From Pyropia haitanensis (Eukaryota; Rhodophyta; Bangiophyceae; Bangiales; Bangiaceae), in contig SDUX01000007.1 of NCBI GenBank assembly GCA_008729055.1, forward strand, positions 1,412,064-1,476,063: a DNA stretch of 64,000 nucleotides, given 5' to 3'. Below are positions 33,709 through 44,734 of this stretch, piece by piece. The notes under the pieces were generated by a model, which was not told the origin of the DNA, made no database searches, and worked only from the letters and a program-made list of their open reading frames with translations. Each line of letters starts with the position of its first letter. Within the stretch, counting starts at the first letter, position 1. The translations under genes and the position numbers were made by a program.

Positions 33709-35022
33709 TCACGCTTCTTCTTTCACCTGCACTCCTCCCTCACCTTCCGACTCCTCTTCACTCTTTGGTGCATCGCCGTCCGCATCGCCATCCTCCACTG
33801 GACCAATTTCGCCAAAGTCCAGCCCATCACAGTCCGGCTCTGGCTCACTCTTCACTCGAGCGCCCCGTGCGACGCCGCCGACGGTTCCATGCGACACCCC
33901 CTCTGGCCGCCCCCCAACATTCCCCCCTAGCTGCCGCCTTGGCACGGACGAGTGCAGGCCTACGTCCACCAAGCTCACCGTCGCGCGCTCCACCAGTGCC
34001 AGCCGCACCTTGATGGGTGCGACCGCCGCGACGAGCGCGGCCAAGGCAGCGTGAGAGGGGAGCCCGCCGCCGCCCGCCGACTCGTACGGCAGCACGGCAA
34101 CGTGAAAGTATGGTGGCGACGGCGTCCGCCGGCGAAACGCGCCCGCCTTCCACACCGTCAGGGACACGCCGAGGCCGCGGCCGCCAAGGTCGCCACCGCC
34201 GCCGCCCCCACCCACCGGGAGTCCCGCCAGCGCGGCAGCGGCGGTCGCCACAACCGCAGCCTCGGCACGGCGCACCACGTAGCCGACACGTCGGAGGTGG
34301 CCGTACGCAGCGTACACGTCGTGGGACATGGGTGGGGGGGTAGCCACGGGCGCCCCTGGGGGCGGGCACAAGAGAAGCGCCATGACGCGCTGCTGGGAGG
34401 CTGGCACCCCATCCACGAGCAAGTCGAGGGCGCCGCGGTCCACCAGGAAGGCCGCCTCCTCTGGCTGCAGGTACTGTACAGCTTGGATGTGGTCCCCCAT
34501 GCTGGCCGGGCCCTTGCCTTTGGTGATCACCAGCGCCGCACGGGCCGTGGCGGCGTGCCAGATGGCCACCGCCAGGTTGGTTACTTTGGAGGCTTTTGGC
34601 ACACTAATAGCCGCCCAGAGTGTGGAGCGGCGCCTGGGGAGGGACAAGGCGGGGGGAACATAAAAGCATGGGCAGACCATCAAGCGACACCATGAACCCC
34701 CGAGAGCCGTCAGACCTCGTGAACGTACTGCCTGGCATCCTGCTCGCCCCCGAATGCAGGGAGCAGACCTGCCCCTCTTCGCATGCAAACGGCGACAAGA
34801 ACGACAGCAGAGCGCACGGTAGTAGCACCCAAAAACAGCAGGGCGTGAGCAAGAGATACGAGGCGCGCCCATCCCCTACTTTTCCAGCTTCACCACCTGC
34901 TCGGGCGTGTCCGCCGCGGGCCGCAAGCGGGAGTCCTTCACCCCCCGGCGAGGCAGGACGAGCTTGCGCCACCAGGGCACACCATTGCGGGGCTTTCCCC
35001 CGTTCTTCCGCTGCTTGACCAT
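33709..35022 (-). CDS. tRNA-splicing endonuclease subunit SEN54
   Basis: 355 aa from exons 35022-34880 and 34633-33709; the 246-nt GT-AG intron interrupts a Lys codon (VVKLEK|RRSTLWAAI). Exon 1 has LPRRGVKDSRLRP, like the LP-x-R/G-x-KDF motif of SEN54 N-termini. Exon 2 begins the conserved block VAIWHAATARAALVITKGKG then MGDHIQAVQYLQPEEAAFLV, followed by YAAYGHLRRVGYVVRRAE and FHVAVLPYESAG. An acidic tail ends VKSEPEPDCDGLDFGE...KEEA. SEN54 is the structural partner of catalytic SEN2 in the nuclear (or mitochondrial-surface) complex that excises tRNA introns. The splice agreement makes the model dependable. A Gly-rich insert sits within the core. Confidence 0.85.
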
Positions 35023-36414
35023 GGCGTACGAAGCCGCCACAGGGTGTGGGCCGATCAGAAAGGCAGGTGGGCGGGGTCTCACGCTGGTGTGTGCCGAGTC
35101 CAAGACCGCAGAGGTGGCCACCACGATCGCCAGCCGCCATATCGGCACGGCTCTTGAGTTGTTCAATGACTTAATTTGAACAACTGCTGATAGAAATGAC
35201 ATTCGCAACGTGTCCCAATCGACTTTCAAGTGCCTTTTCGCGGGCAAGGCTGTTGGGACCCTGTTCATGTAATTCTGGAGTTGCGCATGAGTCAACCCGC
35301 TGTTCGGTCTCGTCACGAGGTTGCAGCTGCCAGCCACGTGTTCGTATGGTGACCACGTGGGGGAGATGCACAGGGCGGCGGCCCCGTTGCCCTGCCAGCC
35401 AGACGCGAATCGGTTGGCCGCCGTCGCTCCCTCGGCGGGGCTGCCTCCAGCGCTCGCAGCGCGCTTGGCGGGACATACATCCCCCCGCCCCCACCAAAAC
35501 CCTAATCCCCGCCCAATCGACGGCCGGCGCGGCACATCTCCGGGGGCAAGTGGGGCGCGTCCCTGCCGCGGCAGGCGGGCCAGCGTCAGCAAGCGCGGCC
35601 AACCGCCAGCCAGCCAACCACCCAACCCCCCCCCCCCCCCACCAGCGTACAGTATGCATATCCCCCAGACGCGCCTGCCGCGCGGTTTACGACGTCCGCC
35701 GCCAGTGCGTTTGGGGGCGGTCGGACCCCCGTGGCAGCGGCTGTGGGTGCGCACGCTCGCCCTCGCCAGGCCGCGCCTCGCGAGGGGTTGGAAGGGGGGG
35801 GGGGAGGGGGGCCAGTCGCCACCACCGCCGCCGCCACGCCGGGTGGGTCTCTCCCGCGGGGGGGGGAGCGCGGCGGAGGCTGAGGGGAGGAGGGGTGGGG
35901 GGCAGCGGGGGGGGGGGGGGAGGGGCAAGGGGTCAAGGCCCACGAATGAGGCATTGCGCTCGCCCTCTCACGTTGCCACCCGCGGGCGCGGTCGCGCGGG
36001 GGGGGGGGGGAGTCCGCCCGCCTTGCCACCGCTGCCGCGGTGGTGGGGGCGCGGCCGCCGCCGTGGCCAAGCCACCGCGGTGCGCGTCGGCCCTTCCTCT
36101 ACGCCCGCTCCCGGCGGGCCGGCCGCTACCGCCGCGACCGCCGCGGGCCCGCCCCCTACTGTACGGTACCACCCGCCGCGGGCGTTGGCGGCGCGAGCCA
36201 CCCGCCGCGCGGCGTCGGCGCCTACCCGCCGCCGCGCATCCCGTCAACCGCGCGACGCGGTGGGCGGTGGGCCGCTTACGCCGGCGGTCGGCCGCCTTGC
36301 CTCCTCGTCTGTCGCGCGGCGCTGCCCGCTCCTTCCCCGGCTTTTGTTGGCCTTGGGTGCCCACAGACGCTCCGCGTGCGGCTTGCCCCTCCCTCCCATC
36401 TACGTTGAGTCTGG
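35023..36414. other. Intergenic region upstream of SEN54 and the 36.4-kb gene
   Basis: 35040-35330 is relatively AT-rich and lies directly upstream of SEN54, so it probably contains its promoter. 35600-36400 is extremely GC-rich with G and C homopolymers (35627-35640, 35797-35812, 35911-35922, 36000-36011). Open frames here are compositional. No gene is called. Confidence 0.4.
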
Positions 36415-36960
36415 ATGCTCCCTCGCCCCCGCTGTCGCCGTCTCTGTCCGGCGCCGCTCTTGCCGCGACCGACGCCTCACCCCGCACGCCCTCGTCGGCC
36501 GCTGCTGCGTCCGCCCCGCCCGCCTACCCCTTTCGCTGCACCCTACAGCAGCCCAGAGGGGACCACCAGACGGCGGGCGGCGGGGGCGCGTCCCCCCCCC
36601 CCGCCTGCTCTTCCCTCCCGCCATGGAGGCGCCGCCCTCCACGTCGCTGCCGCCATCCCCGCTGACCGCCTGGCTGCCGACTCATCTGGCCTCGTCAGCG
36701 CCCGCGGGGTGCCTGGCGTCGCGGTCGCCGCCGCCGCCGCCGCCGCCGTCCCGCCGTCGACCGTCGTCCCACCGCCGCCGCCGTCGGAGCGGGGGGGGGG
36801 GGCGGGGGGGCTGTCGGACGGCGGCGTCGTGTCGCCCGACCTCCTTGCCGACGCGCTTGCCGCGCTGAGCCGGGTGGGGGAGGGAGGGGGGAGGAGCGTG
36901 TCTTCGGGTAGGGGGGGCGGCGCCGCCTCTGACAGAGAGGCAGGGTGGGGCGGGAAGGCA

Positions 36961-36992
<32 letters not shown>

Positions 36993-37323
36993 AGAGGGAG
37001 ACGCCGACGGACCGGGCCGGCAGGGCGGCGCGCTGGGGGATATGGAGCGACGCGGGGCCCACACGCCCGTGGGGGGAGCGGCATTGGAAGCGATGATGGA
37101 TGGTGCCTGTGCGCCGGTCGGCGCGGCGGGCCACGCGGCTGACGCGGCCGCGGCGTGCGCGGCCTCTCCGCTGACCTCAACGGCGGTAGCGGCCGGCAAT
37201 GGACCGGCAGCTGCCACGGTGCCTGCGCCACAGATGGCGTTGGCGCCTGTAGCTGCGGCGGTTAGCAGCCCTGGCGGCGGGGACGGCGCAGCACCACCCA
37301 CAGGCGCGATTGTTGCCGACACT

Positions 37324-37378
<55 letters not shown>

Positions 37379-39956
37379 GGGACAGCCAGGGGCGGCGGTC
37401 CCTGACTGAGGGGATCCGACCCGCGTCGGCGCCGCTGGCAGGGGCGGCCCGCGCTCCGCACGGAGCTTCCGCGGAGCACGGCGGGGCGGCCGCCGTGGCG
37501 GGGCCGCCAACTCGCCTGTCCACGACATGCGTCGTGGCGGCCGCGTCCGGATCGGTGGACGTAGCAGGAGCTGCCTCGGTGCCCGCGGATGCGGCCGCGG
37601 CCGCAGCCGCAGCCGCCGACGCGGCGGCAGCCGCAACGGTGCCCGAAACGGGCGGGTCTCGGGGTGCTGCGGGCGCCTCTGGCGGCGGCGCCTGCCCGCC
37701 AGTGGGACAGTCGGCCGACGTGGACACGCCCGGCAGCACCGGCGGCACCCCCCCCCAGACGGACCCATCCTCGGCCACCGCCGCGACTGCTGCTGCTGAC
37801 ACCCCCGCGCCGGCGGCGCGCCCCCCCCCCCCCCTTCCGCGTCGTCGGGGTCGTCCCTCCCCGCGCCGGTCGCCACGCCCGCCGCCGCCAGCCGCCTGGA
37901 CGACCTCGCCGCCCGCCTCTCGGCGGCCGAGGCGGCGCTGCGGGTGGCGACGGCCGAGGTTGCCGCGCTCCGCGCGGCGTCCGCGGCGGCCGAGACCGCT
38001 ACCGCCGCGGCGGCGGCAGAGATGCGCAGCGTCCTTGCCGCGCTCGTCGGGCGGATGAGCAGCCTCGAGGCCGCGTTGGAGGGGCGCCGAGGGGGGGGGG
38101 GGGGGGCGCCGCCGGCGTGGGGGGCGACCTGAGGGGGGGGGGGGGCGCGCCGCCGCCGCCGCTGCCTACGCCGCCGCCGCCACGGTGGCGGAGGGCGTCC
38201 CCCGGCTGGCACCGGCAGCCGTGGCCGCCCCGTCTACGGCCGCGGTCAATGACGGCGCGCCCGTGGTGCCGGTCGGTGGCGCTAATGGCACCGCGCCCTG
38301 CATGGGCGGCGGCGGCGGCAGCGGCGGCGGCGGCGGCGGTGGCGGCGCCCCGCCAGCGGCGGCACCCGCAACGGCCGCCGCCCGCCGCGGACCTGTCCGC
38401 CGCGTCACGGGCGGCCGGCCGCGCGCCGGGGCAGCGACCGGCGGCCACGCCGGCGGCAGCCGGTCGCCTCTGTCCAGCGGCTCCTCCCCCTGCGCGCCGT
38501 CGACGCCGTCGACGCCCTCGTGGGGCGCCGCGTCGGCGGGCCGCGGCGGCGGGCCGTCGCCGCCGACGGCGCCCGCGCCCGCCGACGCGGCCCACCACCT
38601 GCTGGTTGTGGCGGCATCACCAGCAGCGGCGGCGGCGGGGGGGGGTGTCGGCGGCGGGGCGACTACCAGCGCGCTGCTTTTGGAGCCGCCGCCGCCGGTG
38701 CCGCCGCCTCCCCCCTCCCCCCACGTGCTCCCGCCGGCGGCGGCCGCGCCGACCGCCCCACCGCCGCTGCACCCGCTCATCATGGGCCGCGGCGTGGCGC
38801 GGGGCCACCACGCCGGCTGCAGCCTCGACGGGGCAATGCTCGCCGTCTGCGGCGGTGGCAGCGGCGGCGGCGGGCCGTTTCGCGGCGGCGTCCGCCGCAT
38901 CAGCAGCCGCTCCTCGGTGACGAGCGTCGGGTCGGGCTCGGCGGCGGCTGGCGGCGGCAGCGGCGGCGGCGCGGCGTCGCCATGGCCCTACCGCCCGCCG
39001 GGGGGGTGGCATGAGTGGGAGGTGCCACCACCGGGTCGGGACGGTGGCGGCGGCGGCGTCGGCGGCGGCATCGGCGGCGGCATCGGCGGCGGAGTTGGCG
39101 GCTGCGGAGGCGGGGGGGGCGTCGCCGCCACCCCAGGCGGCAGCATCCGGGGCGGGCTACGGCGCGTCGAGTCCCGCCGCTTGCACCTCGCCGCCGCCAC
39201 CACAGACGACGCGCACCCGCCAGCGGCGGCGGGCCTCCCCAGCCCGGCGCCTGGGTGGGCCGCCCCCATCGACGGCGGCGGCTACCCGCTGCCGACCCCG
39301 CCACCGCCGCCGCCGCCGCCGCCTCTGGCGCTCGTCGCGCCGCCGCCAACGTCGACGACGGGGTGGGAGCACGGCCGCCCGTCCCGGCGACGGCCGGGCC
39401 GGCCGCCACCGACCGCCGGTGGTGGCGGCGGCGCGCCGACCGCCGCGGCGGGGGCGGGGGTGGTGGCGCCGGCGAGCGCCGCCGCCGCCGCCATCGCGGA
39501 TGGGGGCGCCGACGGGTCGGCCGCGGCGGCGGTGGGGCCTCCCCCGGGAGTTGCGGCGCCGCCGTCGGGCGCGTACGGCGGGACGCTGTTGGCGCCGGGT
39601 CTTGGAGCGGAGGACGCCAAGCTGCTGGTCGCGTTTCAGATTGCGCTCGGCGTGTCGTCCCGGGCGGGGGTGGGAATGGTGGGCGGTCTGGCCGGCCACG
39701 TGGGCGGCGGTGGGGATGGCGGCGGTGGCGGCGGTGGCGGCGGTGGTGGGGGGGTGGGGGTGGGGGGGGTGGTGGCGGCGGCGGCGGCGGCGGCGGTAGC
39801 GGAACGGGCCACCCGCCCCCAGCGCGGCGGTCAAGTGATTCGGTGCGCGGGGTGTCGCCGGTGGGCCGGGACGGCTCGTCGGGCGGCGCCCGCTCCGCGG
39901 GGCGCCGCGTGTTTCGCTATGGCGGATGGCGGGGGCTCCCGAGTGAGCGCCGCTGA
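36415..39956 (+). CDS. Large Ala/Gly/Pro-rich protein with a central coiled coil (unknown function)
   Basis: The best reading is frame 1 from ATG 36415 to a C run at 37821-37834, then frame 3 with a clear coiled coil (RLDDLAARLSAAEAALRVAT...RMSSLEAALEGRR, 37890-38090). Frame 1 resumes after G runs at 38091-38106 or 38131-38143 and runs through about 39740. Frame 3 then gives the C-terminus RRSSDSVRGVSPVGRDGSS ending SERR at 39956. Non-repetitive islands include RRISSRSSVTSVGSGS, SIRGGLRRVESRRLHLA and GLGAEDAKLLVAFQIALGVS. Ser/Arg clusters suggest phosphorylation sites. I recognise no family. An alternative ATG at 36623 (MEAPPSTSLPPSP) lies in frame 2. Exact product and start are unresolved. 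Confidence 0.45.
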
Positions 39957-41156
39957 GGCTGCCGCCACGAGCGAGGGGGAGGGGGGGGGGGGCAGCGCCG
40001 TCCGGTGCGGAGGATGGCGGGAGCAGCGCTGCGCGGCGCGGACGAACGGGCCTCGCGGCGGGTGTACAGGCCATCGTGCCCGCTCTGTGTGTGCGCCGTG
40101 TGTACAGGGGGGGCGCAACCCGCCCTATGGTGATCGGGGATGTGTATTTTTTTTCGAGTCTCCGATACCGCAAGTATGCTTTGACCTACTGTGAGCGCTC
40201 GCTTGTTGTTCTCTGTGGTGGATACGCAACGCTTCATGCGAAGAGACGACTGGCCGTCGGGGCAGAGGCGGTTGTGATCGCGGCAATGACCCGCTCCGGG
40301 CACGCTCACGTGCCGTGGCAGCTGTGCTCATGTTGCAGGGGCAGTGCGCTGTACGGCAGGGACAATACGTCGTGCTCACCCTTCCAAATTGTGCCAGGAA
40401 GGCCCGTGTGCTGACCATCCCCACCATCCCCACAGCGAGCCACGGGCACACAAGGGAAAGACCGTTACATTAAGACAGCCGAGATACCACACCCACCATA
40501 GTCACACCCCCACAGAGAGAAGCGCACCATGCCACACACCCCAACGGAATCTCGCGCATGACCGATGCCGCGCATGACCCATACGGCAAGAAAAAAATCG
40601 GATGTCTCCCACGCCCAAGACAGAGGGTGCCACGCCCAGCACGACACACTCATGCAGCGCTTTGGTCAAGAAAGAACAAGGCTGACCCACCTCTGGGTGG
40701 CGCACCACCTCCACTGCGATGTACCGCCCTCGCGGCGCACCTCCCCCGAGGGACGGGCGGCCTGCCAGCGCACCACCCACGCGGCGGCTCCCCCCATAGA
40801 CTGGCGGTCGAGTCGTCTGGGTGTGTGCATGGAATGTCGCCTCAAGCCTGGCGTCAGCGCGCCGCCACGGGGTCCCCACCAGCCGCGACGACCGACCAGC
40901 TCCCTCGCGCCGCCAGTCAGCAACGCCCAGGCGGTCCCCCCCGCGACAACTCCCTATGCCCCCACTGCTCACAGATGACGCCGCATCGTCGTTACCGCCA
41001 GTGCCCGCATCGGTGGAACCTGCTCCCTTACCCATGCACCTCCCCGCCACCCTGCCATCCCCCCCCCCCCCAGAAGACCCCCCAACGCCTCGCCACCACT
41101 CCCCCCGCCTCCTCCCCCCACCCCCCCAACGCAAACCACACCCGTCATTCCCCCCC
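39957..41156. other. Intergenic, no supported gene
   Basis: The first 250 bp are GC-rich. 40130-40600 is near balanced composition with a T8 tract at 40147-40154 and is likely the 3' flank of the 36.4-kb gene. 41040-41150 is C-rich with near-perfect poly-C stretches, close to the 3' end of the minus-strand gene. I see no gene here. Confidence 0.45.
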
Positions 41157-41909
41157 TCACTTTTTCCCCTTGAGCCGATCCGCGAGCGACACGTCGTCGC
41201 CATCGCCCTTGCGGCCAAACGCAATCTCGTCCAGGCTCTGGCCCTTGCGCGTGTACTTGCCGCCGACGGCGACAAAGTCAGGGCACGGCCGGTACGCCTT
41301 GATCGGCCAAAACGGCAGCACCGCGCCGAGACCGCCCGTCACCCGCCCCGACCCGTCACAGCCGCGCAGGACCGACGAGCGGCCGCAGGTGCGGCAGCGG
41401 GGGTCCGCCGCCCGCGCGGCGGCGGCGGCGGCAGCGTCGGCATCGGCGTCCGCGTCGGCAGTGGGGGTGGAAGTCGAAGGGGGGGGGTGGCTGCCATGGG
41501 GCGTGCCGCTGCTGCCGCGGGTCGCCGCGCCACCGGCCGCAGCGGGGAGAGGCGGGGGGGAGGCGTCAGCGGGAGGGTCACCGTCGGCAGGAAAGCAACC
41601 ATAGTGGCAGCGGGAGTCGGACAGGGAGGACGAGGGTGCGTCACGCGGGCGGCAGTAAGCGTCGGGCGCACCCACAGGGACGGGGACGGGCAGTGGAGGG
41701 CGGCCGGACAACGACAGGGGCAAGGGGACTGGCGGCCGTCGTCGGGTCACCGGGCGCTGCGACCGGGATCGAAGGGTGGATGAGGGGGATTGGTCTGAGG
41801 ACGGGGGTGGAGCTCCTCGCTCTTCCACTTGGTGACCATCATGGCAGAAAGGATCATTGCCAGGCGAGGGCCCAAAGGACGGTCCAATGAGCGTCTTGCG
41901 ATCTCTCAT
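41157..41909 (-). CDS. Conserved Cys-pair protein with FWPIKAYRPCP motif
   Basis: A 250-aa ORF from ATG 41909. The N-terminal 160 residues are Pro/Ser/Ala/Asp-rich and unconserved in appearance. The C-terminal 80 residues look like a compact domain: CRTCGRSSVLRGCDGSGRV (C-x2-C plus a later Cys-Asp-Gly), then AVLPFWPIKAYRPCPDFVAV, GGKYTRKGQSLDEIAFGR and a basic tail ending LADRLKGKK. The Cys arrangement resembles zinc-ribbon or DnaJ Cys-rich half-sites. I believe related plant and algal proteins exist, but cannot name the family from memory with certainty, and function is unknown. Divergently arranged with a small mitochondrial protein 286 bp away. Confidence 0.65.
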   Translation of the reverse strand: MRDRKTLIGPSFGPSPGNDPFCHDGHQVEERGAPPPSSDQSPSSTLRSRSQRPVTRRRPPVPLPLSLSGRPPLPVPVPVGAPDAYCRPRDAPSSSLSDSRCHYGCFPADGDPPADASPPPLPAAAGGAATRGSSGTPHGSHPPPSTSTPTADADADADAAAAAAARAADPRCRTCGRSSVLRGCDGSGRVTGGLGAVLPFWPIKAYRPCPDFVAVGGKYTRKGQSLDEIAFGRKGDGDDVSLADRLKGKK

Positions 41910-42195
41910 GTGGCCTCCCCCAGGGACGATACAGTGACAACAGCAGCAACAACCCGTGGGATTTACATAAATTGCAGTGAAAAATTATATTGAGCGTCTG
42001 AGGCCTTCCGGCATCATCGGGTGGTTGGTGCACCGCATCTACTCGATGAGCCCCGTCTGTGACCGCGGCACGCGTCCTGCTTTTATTTCCTGGCCCCTGA
42101 CCATCCATTCTCCCCATCACCACTACCTTTCTCGTGACGTCCCCGCCGCTCTTCCTTCTTTTTTTCTCTTTCACTCTCTTCACGGCTTCCCAGCC
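41910..42195. promoter_or_regulatory. Short bidirectional promoter
   Basis: The only spacer between two divergent ATGs. It has an AT-rich core (41960-41998, with TTTACATAAATTG and AAAAATTATATTG) flanked by balanced sequence. A pyrimidine-rich stretch (42130-42190) immediately precedes the plus-strand ATG, as in 5' UTRs of strongly translated mRNAs. Confidence 0.5.
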
Positions 42196-42516
42196 ATGTC
42201 GGCTCTTCTCCCCACCGCCGCCGCATCGGCGCGCCGCGGCCTGGCGCGGGCGGCGGCGGCGGGTGGCCCGCGGGCGGCCCCCGGCGGCACCCGCTCCATG
42301 GCGTCCCACGCGGAGCCCGAGGTGACCTGGGCGCAGTACCGGTCCAAGGAGGCGACCTTCCAGGAGTGGGTCGAGGCCAACCGCCACATCGTGTCGCTCG
42401 TCTGCCTCGGCACGTTTGGCAGCCTCATTGGGCTGTCCATGCGGGGGAAGGAGGTCAAGGCCGATCCGGCGGCGGCGGACGCTGCACCGGAGGCTGTGGT
42501 GGTGGAGAAGAAGTAG
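42196..42516 (+). CDS. Small single-pass mitochondrial membrane protein (106 aa)
   Basis: MSALLPTAAASARRGLARAA and the following Arg/Ala/Gly residues up to about TRSM form a typical mitochondrial presequence. The mature part begins near SHAEPEVTWAQYRSKEATF, continues EWVEANRHIVSLVCLGTFGS with LIGLSM as one hydrophobic helix, and ends in a hydrophilic tail EAVVVEKK. Size, presequence and single helix resemble accessory subunits of respiratory complexes or ATP synthase, but I cannot assign one. Start choice: ATG 42196 in good context (CAGCCATGTC), first after a pyrimidine-rich leader. Topology and location are inferred. Confidence 0.72.
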   Translation: MSALLPTAAASARRGLARAAAAGGPRAAPGGTRSMASHAEPEVTWAQYRSKEATFQEWVEANRHIVSLVCLGTFGSLIGLSMRGKEVKADPAAADAAPEAVVVEKK

Positions 42517-43754
42517 GGCGACGAATTGGACCCGGCTGCGGGGGGGCGGGTGGCACGGGTGGCGGCGCGCGCTCGTGCGGGAGGCGGCGCGCGCTTGTGC
42601 AGGAGGCGGCCGGCGCGCCGTGCTAGGGGAGCAACGCTGCCTGGGTGGACCGAGCTGCTGGACGCGAAAGCGGCTGTACAATTGGCAGGCAAGAGCGGCT
42701 GGATTACTTGGAGGGCTGAGTTGCTTGGGTGAGTCTGAGTCTGGGCTGCTTTGGTTAACGGTACTCAGCGGCTGTGCCAGACGGCCACTGCGATGCGGGT
42801 GCGTGGACGTTGGGTGCTGGCGCCCCAACTGCTGGTGAGGTGTTATGTCTTGGTTTGTACGTCGGACTGTGTCCTTCGATGTGTGCGCATCAGCTGTGGC
42901 ACTAGTGCGAGTGTCAGGGTAATGAAGTGTGGAGGTGGGTTGGTGTTTTGGTGTCTACTTTTCTGTGTCGTCTTCATCTTCATCGCGCTCGAGGGCGAAC
43001 AAGCGGTCACGTCAAGCAACCGCAACAGTTACAAAAGGCGAACCAAGGGAGCGATCTGTACGTGCTTGAAGACGACACCTTCGGCGCTTTCTTCTGTGGG
43101 GCGTGGTGCGGATGCACGGCAGACTCCAGATCTCGACCGCACCATCGCCCACGTGCCACCCCTGTGCCGTCCGGAAGCACTTTGTGTCTCATGGTCCCAT
43201 GTGCGGGCTACACGGAGGAGCTTTCGAGCAAACAACTCGCAATCAATGACGGGGCAAGGAAGTACGGTACACAACCAGTCGCGAACGCGGTGATAGCCCC
43301 CAAAAAAAGAACAAGAAGAGCACCAGGACCAGGAAGGGAACAACCATAATCAGACACGAAAAAGCTGACACCAGGGATAACAAACGCTTGCCACAGCGGG
43401 CACCAAGCCCGTGCAGTACCCCGACTGGTCGACACTCCCGGCACATGACCAAATGCGATAGGAAGAAAGCTTCGCTAGTGGGACTGCATGCTCCCCTCCT
43501 GCACAACCCAGTCCGCCGCCTCCTGCCTAGCCTCCGCTCTCCAAAGACGGTCAATACGACTGCCTTGCGACAACCATGCCGCCAACGAGCCGTCGCAATG
43601 GTGCCCGCACAGCAGCGAGCATCAAGTGACTCGCCTCTCGCGTCGCGGGACAACCCTGAAGGAAGAAAACATGGCAGGGTGGAGCACACCGCGCTCCGAG
43701 CCGCGCGCCACAGCCCTTCACGCGCGGCCAACAGCGGCAACGCCTGCGCCAGCC
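42517..43754. other. Convergent 3' region, no gene seen
   Basis: Between the small mitochondrial gene (+) and the CaaX protein (-). Composition is mixed, T-rich at 42840-42990. Frames are short or lack domain features, so UTR and spacer is the simplest reading. Confidence 0.45.
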
Positions 43755-44734
43755 TCACTGCACGACGCAGCAGGCTGACTTCTCTCGCCGCCCCGCCGCC
43801 GCTGCGTCCGCCTCGGTGGTGGTCCCCGCCGCTGGTGCTGCCGACGGGGGGGACGCCTTGGTCGCCACAACGGGTGCCGCCGCTGCCGGCGTGGCCGCGA
43901 GGGCCGTCTCCGTGGGGGCAGGCGCCACGGGCACAGCCGGCACCGCCACGGCTGGGGCCTCAACCGGGACCGACGCTGGCGGTGCTGGCGGCGACGGCGG
44001 TCGCGGCGGTGCGGCCGGCTGGGGCGGCGGCGGTGCGGCCGGCTCGGGCGGCGGCGGTGGCGGCGGCGGTGGTGGCTGTGGGGTCGCGTCCCCCACGGCT
44101 CCTCTGCCTACAAACTGCTCCTCCTCCTCCACCTCGTCGCCGCTTTCACCCCCATCCTCGTCCTCACTACTCCGGTCCGCGTCGGCAAACATCGCTTCCC
44201 GGGCGTCCATGCCACCAGCAAGGCCGCGTCCGCTCAGCCCGCCGCTGCCCTCACTCCGCGCCGCCGATGCTTGCCGTGTGTGAACAGCGTGGAAGTCATC
44301 GGTTCGGCGGGCCGCCGCGCCGCCCGCGGCGGCCGCCCCCGCGCCCGCCACGATATTTCTCCGCCGCTCCTCTTCCCCCGCGGTAGCCGCCTCGTTCCAT
44401 ATCTGCAGCTGCCGCAGGCGCTCCGCACCTTTCGAAGACGCCGTCGGCAATGGCGTCGCAGCGCGGCCAGGGAGCGCCGCAAACCCCGCGCCCGCGGGCA
44501 GGCGGCCCGTCAGGTACTCCCCAGGAGCGGTGACCACCGCCGGTGCGCCAGCAGCCGCGGGGGTGGCCGCCGCGGGCGTCCCGGCGGCGGCACCGGTGGC
44601 AGAGGCGGCGCCGGGGGAGGTCACCACCCCCGCCGCCGTGGGGGGGGGGCCATGCGCGGGGTGGGAGTAGAGGCTGGCCGCCGGCGAGGCGGCGGCGGAT
44701 GGGGGTGGCGGCGGCGGGGGGGGGGGGGAGGCAT
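43755..44734 (-). CDS. Low-complexity protein ending in a CaaX prenylation motif
   Basis: The main frame ends REKSACCVVQ-stop. CVVQ fits the CaaX box, and terminal Gln usually selects farnesylation; the extra Cys could be palmitoylated. The middle holds a less repetitive block (GEYLTGRLPAGAGFAALPGR, GAERLRQLQIWNEA, EEERRRNIVAG) and an acidic stretch (SSEDEDGGESGDEVEEEEQF). The rest is Pro/Ala-rich. The open frame reaches 44816 but without an ATG. ATG 44734 (MPPPPPP...) joins it only with an indel in the G run 44716-44728, or an upstream exon exists. By motif, a membrane-tethered peripheral protein; no family is recognised. Confidence 0.5.

Noticed and set aside
40130..40200. T-rich and AT-rich patch considered as a small RNA gene or promoter
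   Set aside because: No conserved RNA structure or paired gene start could be identified; more likely 3' UTR.
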